DNA from: Proteromonas lacertae
Taxonomy: Eukaryota; Sar; Bigyra; Opalinata; Proteromonadidae
Direction of reading: 5' to 3'
Length of the DNA stretch: 64,000 nt
NCBI GenBank assembly: GCA_002245135.1
Contig: NGBS01000304.1
Location: 124,001 to 188,000, forward strand
Both the position numbers and the translations under genes were made by a program. Shown piece by piece: positions 49,101 to 60,030 of this stretch. Each line of letters opens with the position of its first letter. Position 1 is the first letter of the stretch. The notes below the pieces were generated by a model. The model saw nothing but the letters and a program-made list of their open reading frames with translations, did no database searches and was not told the DNA's origin.

Positions 49101-52100
49101 TCTAATCGATTGTTTTCTTCATTCAATCTTCGTAATTCATCTTTCAATTTATTTAACTCATCTTCATTTACTTCAACTTTTTCTTTTACTTTCATTTCAT
49201 CAAGTTCTTTCTTCATTTCTTCATTTTCTTTCAATAACATTACCACTTCTTCTCGAATCTTTTCTATATCTTCTTCACTTTCATATATTTCTTCTTCTAT
49301 ATCTTCATTCATATTCTCATCATTTCCAAACATTTCTTTGTTTAATCGTAACTCTTCTTCTTCATTCAATTCTTCATTTCTATTTCATTACACAAACCAA
49401 GTTTTTCACTTTTATAGATAACTATATTATTCTTCTTTATTACTTTGGCATTTTCCATTTTCTTTAATCTTTCTTTCAATTCTTCATTCTCTTTCAATAA
49501 ATCTTCTAATCGATCAGCATCTAACACTTTTATACTTTCTTTAACTTCTTCTTTATTATTTTCTTTATCTTTTAGTTCATCATAGTATTTCTTTTCATTC
49601 TTTACACTCTCGTTTAATAACATCTCTAATCGATTGTTTTCTTCATTCAATCTTCGTAATTCATCTTTCAATTTATTTAACTCATCTTCATTTACTTCAA
49701 CTTTTTCTTTTACTTTCATTTCTTCGAATTCAACTTCATTTTTTACATCTTTTACTTTACTCATTTCTTCACTTTCTTTATTCTCACTTTCTAACTTATA
49801 TCGACTTAATTCTTCTTTCAATTCTTCATTCTCTTTCAATAAATCTTCTAATCGATCAGCATCTAACACTTTTATACTTTCTTTAACTTCTTCTTTATTA
49901 TTTTCTTTATCTTTTAGTTCATCATAGTATTTCTTTTCATTCTTTACACTCTCGTTTAATAACATCTCTAATCGATTGTTTTCTTCATTCAATCTTCGTA
50001 ATTCATCTTTCAATTTATTTAACTCATCTTCATTTACTTCAACTTTTTCTTTTACTTTCATTTCTTCGAATTCAACTTCATTTTTTACATCTTTTACTTT
50101 ACTCATTTCTTCACTTTCTTTATTCTCACTTTCTAACTTATATCGACTTAATTCTTCTTTCAATTCTTCATTCTCTTTCAATAAATCTTCTAATCGATCA
50201 GCATCTAACACTTTTATACTTTCTTTAACTTCTTCTTTATTATTTTCTTTATCTTTTAGTTCATCATAGTATTTCTTTTCATTCTTTACACTCTCGTTTA
50301 ATAACATCTCTAATCGATTGTTTTCTTCATTCAATCTTCGTAATTCATCTTTCAATTTATTTAACTCATCTTCATTTACTTCAACTTTTTCTTTTACTTT
50401 CATTTCTTCGAATTCAACTTCATTTTTTACATCTTTTACTTTACTCATTTCTTCACTTTCTTTATTCTCACTTTCTAACTTATATCGACTTAATTCTTCT
50501 TTCAATTCTTCATTCTCTTTCAATAAATCTTCTAATCGATCAGCATCTAACACTTTTATACTTTCTTTAACTTCTTCTTTATTATTTTCTTTATCTTTTA
50601 GTTCATCATAGTATTTCTTTTCATTCTTTACACTCTCGTTTAATAACATCTCTAATCGATTGTTTTCTTCATTCAATCTTCGTAATTCATCTTTCAATTT
50701 ATTTAACTCATCTTCATTTACTTCAACTTTTTCTTTTACTTTCATTTCTTCGAATTCAACTTCATTTTTTACATCTTTTACTTTACTCATTTCTTCACTT
50801 TCTTTATTCTCACTTTCTAACTTATATCGACTTAATTCTTCTTTCAATTCTTCATTCTCTTTCAATAAATCTTCTAATCGATCAGCATCTAACACTTTTA
50901 TACTTTCTTTAACTTCTTCTTTATTATTTTCTTTATCTTTTAGTTCATCATAGTATTTCTTTTCATTCTTTACACTCTCGTTTAATAACATCTCTAATCG
51001 ATTGTTTTCTTCATTCAATCTTCGTAATTCATCTTTCAATTTATTTAACTCATCTTCATTTACTTCAACTTTTTCTTTTACTTTCATTTCTTCGAATTCA
51101 ACTTCATTTTTTACATCTTTTACTTTACTCATTTCTTCACTTTCTTTATTCTCACTTTCTAACTTATATCGACTTAATTCTTCTTTCAATTCTTCATTCT
51201 CTTTCAATAAATCTTCTAATCGATCAGCATCTAACACTTTTATACTTTCTTTAACTTCTTCTTTATTATTTTCTTTATCTTTTAGTTCATCATAGTATTT
51301 CTTTTCATTCTTTACACTCTCGTTTAATAACATCTCTAATCGATTGTTTTCTTCATTCAATCTTCGTAATTCATCTTTCAATTTATTTAACTCATCTTCA
51401 TTTACTTCAACTTTTTCTTTTACTTTCATTTCATCAAGTTCTTTCTTCATTTCTTCATTTTCTTTCAATAACATTACCACTTCTTCTCGAATCTTTTCTA
51501 TATCTTCTTCACTTTCATATATTTCTTCTTCTATATCTTCATTCATATTCTCATCATTTCCAAACATTTCTTTGTTTAATCGTAACTCTTCTTCTTCATT
51601 CAATTCTTCATTTTCTATTTCATTACACAAACCAAGTTTTTCACTTTTATAGATAACTATATTATTCTTCTTTATTACTTTGGCATTTTCCATTTTCTTT
51701 AATCTTTCTTTCAATTCTTCATTCTCTTTCAATAAATCTTCTAATCGATCATTATCATCATCGACAGTAAGTTCATTTTCACTCAATTTGTTCTTCAATA
51801 ATTCAATTTCTTCTTCCAAGTTACACTTATCTTCATTCAATTCATTGATTTCATTCTCTAAGTTTTTAATCTTTTCATTATCTATCACTATATCTCCATT
51901 ACTGTTATTATCCTTCATTTTCTTTTCTGTTTCTTTTTTATTAAACATCTCCTTTAACTCAACAAGTGTTGGAAGTTTCAATTTATTTTCACTTTTATTT
52001 TCATCTTTTTTCATTTTCAATAAACTATTCTCTTTCGCTAATTCATGATTATTTTTAGCCAAATCATTTATTTCTCTTTCTTTCTTTTCTATAATGTTAT

Positions 52101-53958
52101 TTAGATCATCAATTTTATATTCTAATTCTTTTAATTCTTTCCCATTGTTATTACTGTTGAAAAATACATTTTCTTCTTTTATTTTTTTGTCATTCATCTT
52201 TTCATCATCTAACTTCTTCTTTAACTCAATAATTGTTTTATTCAACTCGATAACTCTGTTATTTAAACTATCATTATCATCTTCTAACATTTCATTAAGT
52301 TCTTTCATTTCTTGTAGATCTTTTTCTAGTTGCTTTACTCTATCTTCTTTTTCTTCTATTTCTGTGTTATTATTATTATTTTGTTGCTTATTTTCATTTT
52401 CTAATTTAACTTTCTTTTCTTCTTCATCATCATCGTCTAATAAAATCTCTTCTTCTTCTGAATCATCACTTGAATTGCTTTGATTTTTATTCTTTTCTAC
52501 CGTTTCTTCTTCATTTTCTAATGGAATTTCTTCTTCATCATCGCTTGAATTATCATTTTCTTCTTCTATTTTTGCTACTTCTTTTTCTAATGTAGTTTCA
52601 TTAACATTCTTCATCTCTTCACTCTCTTTATTCTCTTTTTCCACTTTCAACATGTTTAGCTCTTCTTTTAAATCTTCATTCTCTGATTTTAATGTCTTTA
52701 TTTCTTCCTTTAATTCATTCATTAATTTTTCATAATTATCATCTTTATTTTCTTCTTTCATAATATCACTTTCACTGTTCAATTCATTCATCATCTCATC
52801 ACTATTTTCATTAACTATTCTCAACTTTTCTTCTAATTCACTATTAGATGGCATATTTTCAGCTTGAACACTTTCAAGCCTATGTAATTTCTCTTTCAAT
52901 TTCTTACAATTCAAACATTCATCTTCATTATCTGTTTTGTCATTATCTTCTTCATTTGAAATATAGACATCTTCATTTGTCATTTCATAATTTTCTCTGT
53001 ATTGTGACATTTTATTTTTCATATTCTCTAACTCAGTGTATAACATATGTACTACAGATTTAGACACTGTTTTCATTGTACTAAACTGTTTATCATATTG
53101 AGAATATATTAAATTCTCCTTCAATTCATACTGATGCTTATATAAATCAAATTGAAGTTGTACTTTATAGTTATCCATCTTCAATGATTCATTCTCTTTT
53201 GATATATAAGACAATTTCTTTTCATAACTACTAATAGTTTCATTAATTGTCTTTTCGTGATCTTTTATAGTCTTTTCTGATAATTTCTCTGTTTCTTTAA
53301 ATTTTGAGATAATTTCATTCAATCTTTTTATCTCACTCTCTTTATTTAACGATTCAAGTTCTAAAGCTCGAATATCGGCTTGAAGCTTTTTCACTTTTTC
53401 ATCTTTTTCTTTACATAAATCACAAGCATATGGTAAACTTTTATCATAAGTGATGGTGAATTGTAAATGATTAGCTTTATCATTCATTACTTTAACAATT
53501 GAGTCAAGGTTTGCTGTTGATATTTTCGATGGAATTTGATTCAATTCTTTCTTGTATTCTTCTAGACTTTTCTTTGTTACATCAACTTCTCCAATTCGTC
53601 CTGAAATGAAAGATAACAAGTTATCCACTTCAATAGTTTCACCTGTGTATGTAAGATCAGAATATTTGTTTGAAATAACCTCATTGTATTTCTCTTCATA
53701 AAGTTGTTTTTCTGACTCTAGACGCTTGATTGTTCTAAGGAACTTTCGTTTTTCTTGTTCGAACTGTCTTGTAACTTTTTTTAATTCCTCAGTTTGTTGA
53801 ACAACCACTAATTTGTATTGCTGTGTTTGTAAATATGGATCAGTGATGTCTGGTGATATGTATTTCACATAATCAGGAATGGCTCCAAATCCCTATAATT
53901 AAAGATAAAAAAAAATAAATACTGTATCCAGGCTAGACTTTGTCTGCTGATCACTCAT
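30909..53958 (-). CDS. Giant coiled-coil protein with C-terminal FYVE-like zinc finger (frame broken by scattered small indels)
   Basis: From the N-terminus: exon 1 at 53923-53958, a 30-nt intron, then unique coiled coil to about 51720, an array of 342-bp units to about 41640, unique coiled coil to 39115, three tandem ~2.5-kb units to 32190, a unique stretch, and two small last exons (about 31029-31163 and 30909-30998) joined in phase by GTAT..ATAG introns. The last 75 residues hold CVVC, then CSRCKKIFCDNCG, then CNNC, the eight-cysteine spacing of a FYVE finger, but without the basic RHHCR core that binds PI3P. Long intact frames are 49366-53868 (1500 residues), 45881-49369 (1162) and 31190-36427 (1745); the others are broken by one-base changes in A/T runs. 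About 7,650 residues if continuous. EEA1-type or golgin-type tethers are the closest analogues. Similarity to other coiled coils is compositional only. Confidence 0.7.
32190..39115 (-). repeat. Three tandem ~2.5-kb coding repeats in the giant gene
   Basis: In protein order the units start at about 39115, 36617 and 34119; landmark sequences recur 2,497-2,502 bp apart. The third unit is cut short at about 32190 and continues into unique sequence. Copies look identical apart from one- and two-base indels. A full unit codes 834 residues of Lys/Glu/Asn-rich coiled coil, beginning RKEEKVEENVIYKG. Confidence 0.85.
41640..51720 (-). repeat. Higher-order array of 342-bp (114-residue) coding repeats
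   Basis: Twenty-eight copies of a 342-bp unit, each coding 114 residues (start ENEELKEELSRYKLESENK), fall in groups of 6, 14, 3 and 5 in protein order. Each group is preceded by a different ~290-bp cap element (51430-51720, 49195-49480, 44270-44510, 43085-43390) coding an acidic segment with IVIYKSEKLGLCNEIE. Units 45900-49360 are almost letter-perfect copies; the main substitution seen changes one Phe to Leu (47486 and 41727). Confidence 0.88.
43085..44520 (-). other. Indel-dense stretch inside the 342-bp array
   Basis: Against neighbouring perfect units this 1.4-kb stretch has dozens of single-base losses, nearly all in A/T runs, plus a few gains, and almost no substitutions. All frames are broken, while 3.5 kb beside it (45900-49360) is clean. 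This is the pattern of uncorrected long-read sequence rather than of a decayed gene. Confidence 0.7.
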
Positions 53959-54203
53959 TTTGATTATATATTTGTATTAAAACACTCACTTACTAAGATT
54001 CAAATGAAATGAGATTTTATTACAAATCAAGCCTAATTAATTCGTTTCATTTCTTTTTTTCTATTTTTCTCATACTGCATTGTAATAATCAACATTATTT
54101 TGTGTTTATGGTTAATAACTAACTTAAATAAATATAAAAATATTTAAAAATAAAGCATAATGAGAATTATCAATAATTTTCATAATGATATAAATTCTAA
54201 TAA
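53959..54203. promoter_or_regulatory. Upstream region of the giant gene
   Basis: 245 bp to the end of the kinase gene. Contains ATTCGTTTCA at 54040-54049 (reverse of TGAAACGAAT), about 85 nt upstream of the start, with AAGCC close by. No gene seen. Confidence 0.35.
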
Positions 54204-55176
54204 TTACTTTGAAAATAATAAAGCATCTAATGAATCAGTTAGATCTTCACAATTCTTACCTTCCTCAGGAGTTTCTCTCTCTAAATCTCTAACAGTCTTC
54301 AATATCTCAGTAAATTCAGGTCGAGCATCAGGATTGTAATTCCAGCACTACAAAAATATATAAGTTTCTACTTATACTCTTTGAATTAACAAACTCAATT
54401 CTACAGGGCAGCCATGCAATTTCTTAGTGTCAGGATGTGATCCTTCGTTTAATAATTCCTTAATTCTCTTTGGATCAATACCTTCGAATGGGATTTGTCT
54501 TGCAAATATTTCCCACATAAATAATCCATAAGCGTATACATCTACTTTGTGATTGAATGGTTTTTCATTTAGTAATTCAGGTGCCATATAGCATGGAGTA
54601 CCAATCAAAGCATTAGGATTATTACATAAACCAAAATCACATAATTTCAAATGCCAATCATCTGTTAATAAGACATTTCTTGTTTTTAAATCACGATGAA
54701 TAATCTTTGGTGAAAATGAATGGAGGTACTGAAATGCTGATGCAATATCTACACAGAAATTCAATAATAATTTGGTTGAAAGTTTATCGTTGTTTGTGTA
54801 TAATATATCATATAAACTACAGTTTAACAGTTCCATTACATAACACATTTTTGGTGGTTTGATATGTGCTCCAATCAAAGAAATGCAATTAGGGTTACGT
54901 AGACGAGCCATTACATATAACTCATCTAAAAACTCCTTTTTTGCTTCTTCTGAAACCTATTACATTGTTACAAAGAGAAAATACGTGAGGATCAAAAATC
55001 AACTTGACAGCGACTGGCTTTCCTTTATATTTGCCTTCATGAACAATAGCATAACCTCCACCTCCGATTTGTTGGTTGATTTCCAACTCATTTAAATCTA
55101 TTTCAGCCCAGTTGTCTATACCATTCTATATATTTTTTAAAATACCTCCCATTGCATTCTTTGAATCGTATGACAT
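54204..55176 (-). CDS. TKL-like protein kinase
   Basis: Four exons (55146-55176, 54985-55115, 54378-54956, 54204-54347; introns 30, 28 and 30 nt) code 294 residues, a bare kinase domain. Glycine loop IGGGGYAIVHEG, VAIK-type lysine in VAVKLIFDP, HRD motif IIHRDLKTRNVLL, DFG motif KLCDFGLC, APE motif CYMAPELL and the C-lobe Arg motif NPDARPEF are all present, so it should be active. The PKMCYVMELL hinge and IIHRDLKTRN loop are typical of tyrosine-kinase-like serine/threonine kinases of amoebae and other protists. No regulatory domain. Substrate unknown. Divergent from the P2X gene, 98 bp between starts. Confidence 0.85.
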
Positions 55177-55274
55177 CTTTTATTGACAATTTAATAAAAT
55201 TGATTTTTGAAATTGAAATTTGAAACTGATCGAACTTTAGCAGATCGTGAACTTACTTTTATTTTTCGTAAAAA

Positions 55275-55760
55275 ATGGTTAGTATATTGAGTCATTTAAA
55301 ATCTTATTCTACCACAAAGATATTAACTGTGAAAAATACTAAGATTGTATGGTTATTATCCATTTTTGATGTAGGGATGGCTACATATCTTTTTTCAGCT
55401 TGCTGTCTTTGCATATATCATTGTATGGCAAGTAATCATATCGAAAGGATATCAGAGAAGAGAAGAATTTCATGGTATATGTCTAAATTACTGAAATAGG
55501 TTCCTCTGATATAAAGGTAAAGGGAAACTCACTTAATCGACAAGGTGAGCTTTATGATACTTATGAAATTGTGAATCCACCATTCGTATAACAAATTGAA
55601 ATATTACTGTTAAATAGGAAATAAACGGAGCATTTATAACAACCAACTTTATAAAAACCGGCCCACAGAGAAAAGGTGTATGTTTTGGTAATGAGACGGT
55701 ATTAGCACCTCCAGCAGAAGTAAGTGAAGCATGTATAGATCATAAATGTGAAAAAGGAAA

Positions 55761-55798
<38 letters not shown>

Positions 55799-56756
55799 AA
55801 ATAAATAAATAGAATAACAACACATGGAATAACTACAGGAATTTGTAATACAACAGAATGGGGAAATGAAATGTGTGAAATAAGAGCTTGGTGTCCTTTA
55901 GAACCACCAGAACCAAGTGGGGAAAATATATTGGATAATGTATAATATATTATAATATTATTAAAATAGACAGCTAATTTCACCTTATTAATCAGAGTAG
56001 ATGGTGTATTTCCATCCTATCCAGAACATCCAGTAAGTAATGGTGAAAGTTCAGATTTAAGATGGAATTATAATTTATTTTATCTCAGTGATTTAGTTGC
56101 TGCAGCTTGTCAACCAAATGTGAAATTAAGTCCATCTGTTCCTATTAGTTCTCAACCAAAAAGATTACCTTTGTCTTATCATAGAGATATATTGAATAAA
56201 GGAATTGTACTGTTGTTAGATGTGAATTATGATTGTAATTTAGATAGAAGATGGTCAAAGTATTATATTTAATTATTTATTTATTTAATAGATGTTTACC
56301 AACATTTGATGTGAATAGAATTGATGTTGAAGATGGTATTTCTAGTGGATTTATATCTTTTTTTTAATCATTTTATTTTTTCTTAATTTTATTTCTTTCT
56401 GTACAATTATCGATATACTAGTTATTATTATCAGAATGATACGAGAGTGAGGGATTTATTCAAACTGTTTGGAGTTCATGTATTAGTGAATATTGCTGGA
56501 GTTGGTAGACAGTATAGGTTTATTTATCCATTCATATAGTTTTGATTTAGTACAGACTATGATTACTATCAGCACAGGTGTTGGATTACTTTCTATTGCA
56601 GTAATCTTGACTGATTTTATATTGGAATATTTCCATAGTAAGAAAGATGTGTTTGAGAAACATAAATATGATTATTTAGATTATGCAGGAAATGAGTTAG
56701 AGAATAAGAAGAATAATCGTAAAAATTTGATAGAAGATGATGAAGGATATATATAA
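55275..56756 (+). CDS. P2X receptor, ATP-gated cation channel
   Basis: Nine exons (55275-55370, 55399-55474, 55500-55585, 55618-55760, 55813-55939, 55970-56259, 56292-56352, 56405-56517, 56540-56756) give 402 residues, the usual P2X length. Two membrane helices (about 24-46 and 330-352) flank a large cysteine-rich loop. The regulatory Thr-x-Lys is T18-K20; the ATP-binding residues are K63 and K65 (IKVKG), N294 and R296 (NYR) and K313 (DLFKLFG); CEIRAWCPLE matches the CEIxxWCPxE block. In animals P2X channels sit in the plasma membrane, in Dictyostelium on the contractile vacuole. One intron is AT-AC. The charged tail is short. Confidence 0.88.
56353..56404 (+). other. U12-type AT-AC intron in the P2X gene
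   Basis: These 52 nt begin ATATCTTTTT (minor-spliceosome consensus ATATCCTTTT) and end AC. TTTCTTAATT at about 56379-56388 resembles the U12 branch site TTCCTTAACT, 18 nt from the 3' end. Removing them restores the conserved Gly-Phe-Asn-Tyr-Arg that carries the ATP-binding Asn and Arg; no GT-AG pair in the interval gives the right phase. Confidence 0.75.
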
Positions 56757-57468
56757 TCTTTCATTTATAATACATATTATATTGAGTTAATAATCGATAA
56801 ATATTATTATATTGTGATTTTATAGGGTTTTTAATTATTTGGTTTTTCTAAACTTTTGACAAAATAACCCCAAATATTTAAAATTCTTTTTTTGTTTCAT
56901 GTATCACTTATTTTATAGTGCATATTATTCTCAAAATATTATGTTATTTATAGAATTTTATTAATGGTTTTACAGGAGATTTTGAGAAGATAATCAAATT
57001 ACATTGTTGTAGATTAAATTGCATTTGTGTATTTAAATACATATAGATACAATAAAATTAACTATTAATTTACAATGTAATAAACATTATATACACATCA
57101 AAATCCTCAATTATTCGAATCTATTTTGGAAAGTAACAAGTCAAAATAGATATAAAATTTACACTACTCATTATTATGCGAATAAAGCAATTATATTATC
57201 ATATTTAGTGTTTTTAATGGTGTACAACTCAGAATGAAGGGATATGAGGGTTTTGGGTCATTTTGTTGTAGAGTGATAATAGTGTGATAATATGTGGAGA
57301 GTAGATACTTATAAAATATGTTGATATAATATTTGTGGTTAAAATCTTTGTAATACATCTGTAACACCCTTAACTGAGAGAATATATAAAAATGTCGTTA
57401 TTTTGTAAAGCATTTTTATTGGATGATTTTCATAATTTCAGTTGATCACAATAAAAATTTCACAAAAT
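56757..57468. other. Gene-free AT-rich intergenic region
   Basis: 712 bp between the P2X stop and the surface-protein start. No ORF with coding character, no splice-linked exons and no recognisable RNA gene on either strand. The last ~150 bp presumably hold the promoter of the next gene. Confidence 0.4.
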
Positions 57469-59860
57469 ATGAAAACAATATTTTTGAGTATATTAGTGAA
57501 TATTTTGTACTGCAATAGTTTTGCTTATTGTTTTGAGCGTTAGTGGAAGTAGTTCAAACCATTTGAGTTTTGTTTTATAAGATTTATTTATTTTAGGAAG
57601 ATTAGCAACAACAGAAGCAGTTCCAACAGGAACTGTAATTAAGTTTACTTCAACTGATAGTAAAAGTGCAAAAACTACATATTTAGTAAGTGATGATGTA
57701 GTTGTAGCTCAAGTAGGAAGTGTAGATAAATACATTGTTTATACAGTATCTAAGAAAGATTCAACAACAAATCCAACAAAAGGAAGTGTTTATACTTTAG
57801 CATTAGAAAAAACATTAAGTGGAGAATGTAGTGGTTCTAGTAATTCCAAAACATTAAAGAAATGTAGTGATATGACTACTCCAACACATTGTCCAACTGG
57901 AAATTCAGATACTGGTATATAACATATGATTATAATAATGAATAGTAAAAACTATAACAATTATTTATACTCCACCAACATCGGCAGTAGCAAGAGATAG
58001 TATATTATCTACAACTGCAGGCATAGTAGAAGTAACAGGTGAATATGTTGATAAAACTGATAATGTATTTGTTGTTGATTCAGATAGTGCAGTAGAATTA
58101 GTTGATGATGGTATTGATAAAATATTATTAATATTTAAATAGTAAAAACAACAACAAATGCTGAATTAGTAAAATATCAAAAAGGTACTTTTTGTGAAAT
58201 AACACCACCAACAAAGCCAGTTCCAGAAGGAGCAATAATTCAGTTCAAAGTAGGAAGTGCAGGAAATGAATATACCTATTATATAAGTGACAATTCCTTA
58301 TTGATTAAGAAAGATGAAAATAATTATATTGTTTATACAGCTAGTAAAAGTGAATTAACAGATAAAACTGGAAGTAGTTATAGTTTGAAGTTAGAAAAAG
58401 AAAAGAGTGGAACATGTACAGCTGAAAAGACATTAACAGCATGTAGTTTAATAACTAAATCTCCTGATTTCTGTCCAGCTACAGGTAGTGAATGTATAAT
58501 ATATAAATAATATATAATATAAATAGTAACAAAAATCGAAGTAAAATATACAGCTGGTGCTGATGCTGCAGCTGCAGGTACAGTAGAAATAACATTTACA
58601 CCTGCTGTTTCTTTAATTGCAGATGTAAAAACAGTTACTTTAAAATCATCATCTGATGGATATACTACTTTAAAAGAGATGATAAGTAAATATGTTGATG
58701 GTAGTTACTGTAAACCAGCAACACCAACTACAACAGTAGTTCCAGAAGGAGCAATAATTCAGTTCAAAGTAGGAAGTGCAGGAAATGAATATACCTATTA
58801 TATAAGTGACAATTCCTTATTGATTAAGAAAGATGAAAATAATTATATTGTTTATACAGCTAGTAAAAGTGAATTAACAGATAAAACTGGAAGTAGTTAT
58901 AGTTTGAAGTTAGAAAAAGAAAAGAGTGGAACATGTACAGCTGAAAAGACATTAACAGCATGTAGTTTAATAACTAAATCTCCTGATTTCTGTCCAGCTA
59001 CAGGTAGTGAATGTATAATATATAAATAATATATAATATAAATAGTAACAAAAATCGAAGTAAAATATACAGCTGGTGCTGATGCTGCAGCTGCAGGTAC
59101 AGTAGAAATAACATTTACACCTGCTGTTTCTTTAATTGCAGATGTAAAAACAGTTACTTTAAAATCATCATCTGATGGATATACTACTTTAAAAGAGATG
59201 ATAAGTAAATATGTTGATGGTAGTTACTGTAAACCAGCAACACCAACTACAACTATAACTCCATCGGTTATTCCATCTGATAAAATTGTAAAAGAGAATG
59301 TAACTCTGACATCATCAACAGCTACTCATCTATTTGCTTCTGATAGAATATATGTACTAGCTGGAAATCTTCAATTGGTTGTTGAATGTGAGAGAGAAAA
59401 TAGTATAATTCTTTGAATATATTATATAATATATATAGAAGATAATAATTATACTGTTTATAAAGTTAAAAAGAATGCAGATGATAAAGTTGTAATAGAT
59501 GCAGGAAAGTCAGGTGCAATTGATGGAAGTAAATTAGCAAATGAAGAATTTGCTTGTCAATTGCCAGTTAAGTTTGTTTCATTAACTTATATTACAAGCC
59601 ATTGTGAAAGTCAAGAAGCTCAGAATGTCACTAATGATTTGAATGAAATGATTGATGATTTCTTGAAAGAAACTCAATATTCATTTACTAAAGATACAGA
59701 AACAAATGATGTGTATTTCTATAATGATAAGACAGTTGGTGATAAATATGGTGTAGTTGTTAGTGAATCTGAATCTGGAATTCATAAGCTGGAAGATGGA
59801 TCAATCAGATCAGTTCCAATTGTTATTGCTTTATTAGCAGTTATTTTACCGTTAATTTAG
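57469..59860 (+). CDS. GPI-anchor-type surface protein with internal duplication
   Basis: Eight exons (57469-57487, 57519-57542, 57597-57914, 57946-58110, 58143-58493, 58527-59012, 59046-59402, 59439-59860) code 713 residues. After splicing the first exons give a hydrophobic signal peptide. The body is Thr/Ser/Lys-rich with paired cysteines and repeated modules (VPEGAIIQFKVGS, then KDENNYIVYTASK, then CPATGSE) joined by Thr-Pro linkers. The C-terminus is a small-residue site followed by about 17 hydrophobic residues and the stop, as in GPI-anchor signals. Exons end in the same phase, which lets modules duplicate. A cell-surface coat or adhesion role is inference. Confidence 0.72.
58221..59258 (+). 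repeat. 519-bp tandem duplication including an intron
   Basis: 58221-58739 is repeated at 58740-59258. The copies appear identical, including the 33-nt intron (58494-58526 and 59013-59045), and carry 162 codons each. The second copy ends at the Thr-rich linker. Confidence 0.85.
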
Positions 59861-60030
59861 ACAGTATGAGATTTATTACTCTCAATCTACAAATTTATCT
59901 ATCTGTTTTGGGTTGAAATAAACTAAATAATTCATCCATACATAATATAATAAGCAATATTCATTATAAATATACTTATTTAGCTATACTTAATATTTCA
60001 GTTGATTGATGTTATTGTGATAAGCAAAAT

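Noticed and set aside
41975-51652. Many identical plus-strand ORFs of about 97 residues, Ser/Phe-rich, spaced 342 bp
   Set aside because: They are the reverse complement of the minus-strand coiled-coil repeat; Lys/Glu codons read backwards give Phe/Ser/Leu. Same for the longer plus-strand ORFs at 32193-38532 and 61205-61879.
41640-51720. CRISPR-like or satellite repeat array
   Set aside because: Units are 342 bp, contiguous without spacers, and keep one open reading frame; this is a coding tandem repeat.
31190-53868. Similarity to viral A-type inclusion proteins or myosin tails
   Set aside because: Lys/Glu-rich heptads match any long coiled coil; composition alone is not homology.
30909-53958. 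Several separate coiled-coil genes
   Set aside because: Only the segment at 53958 has a proper first exon; each break occurs within sequence that is collinear with an intact copy and is mended by one or two bases. There is no intergenic sequence.
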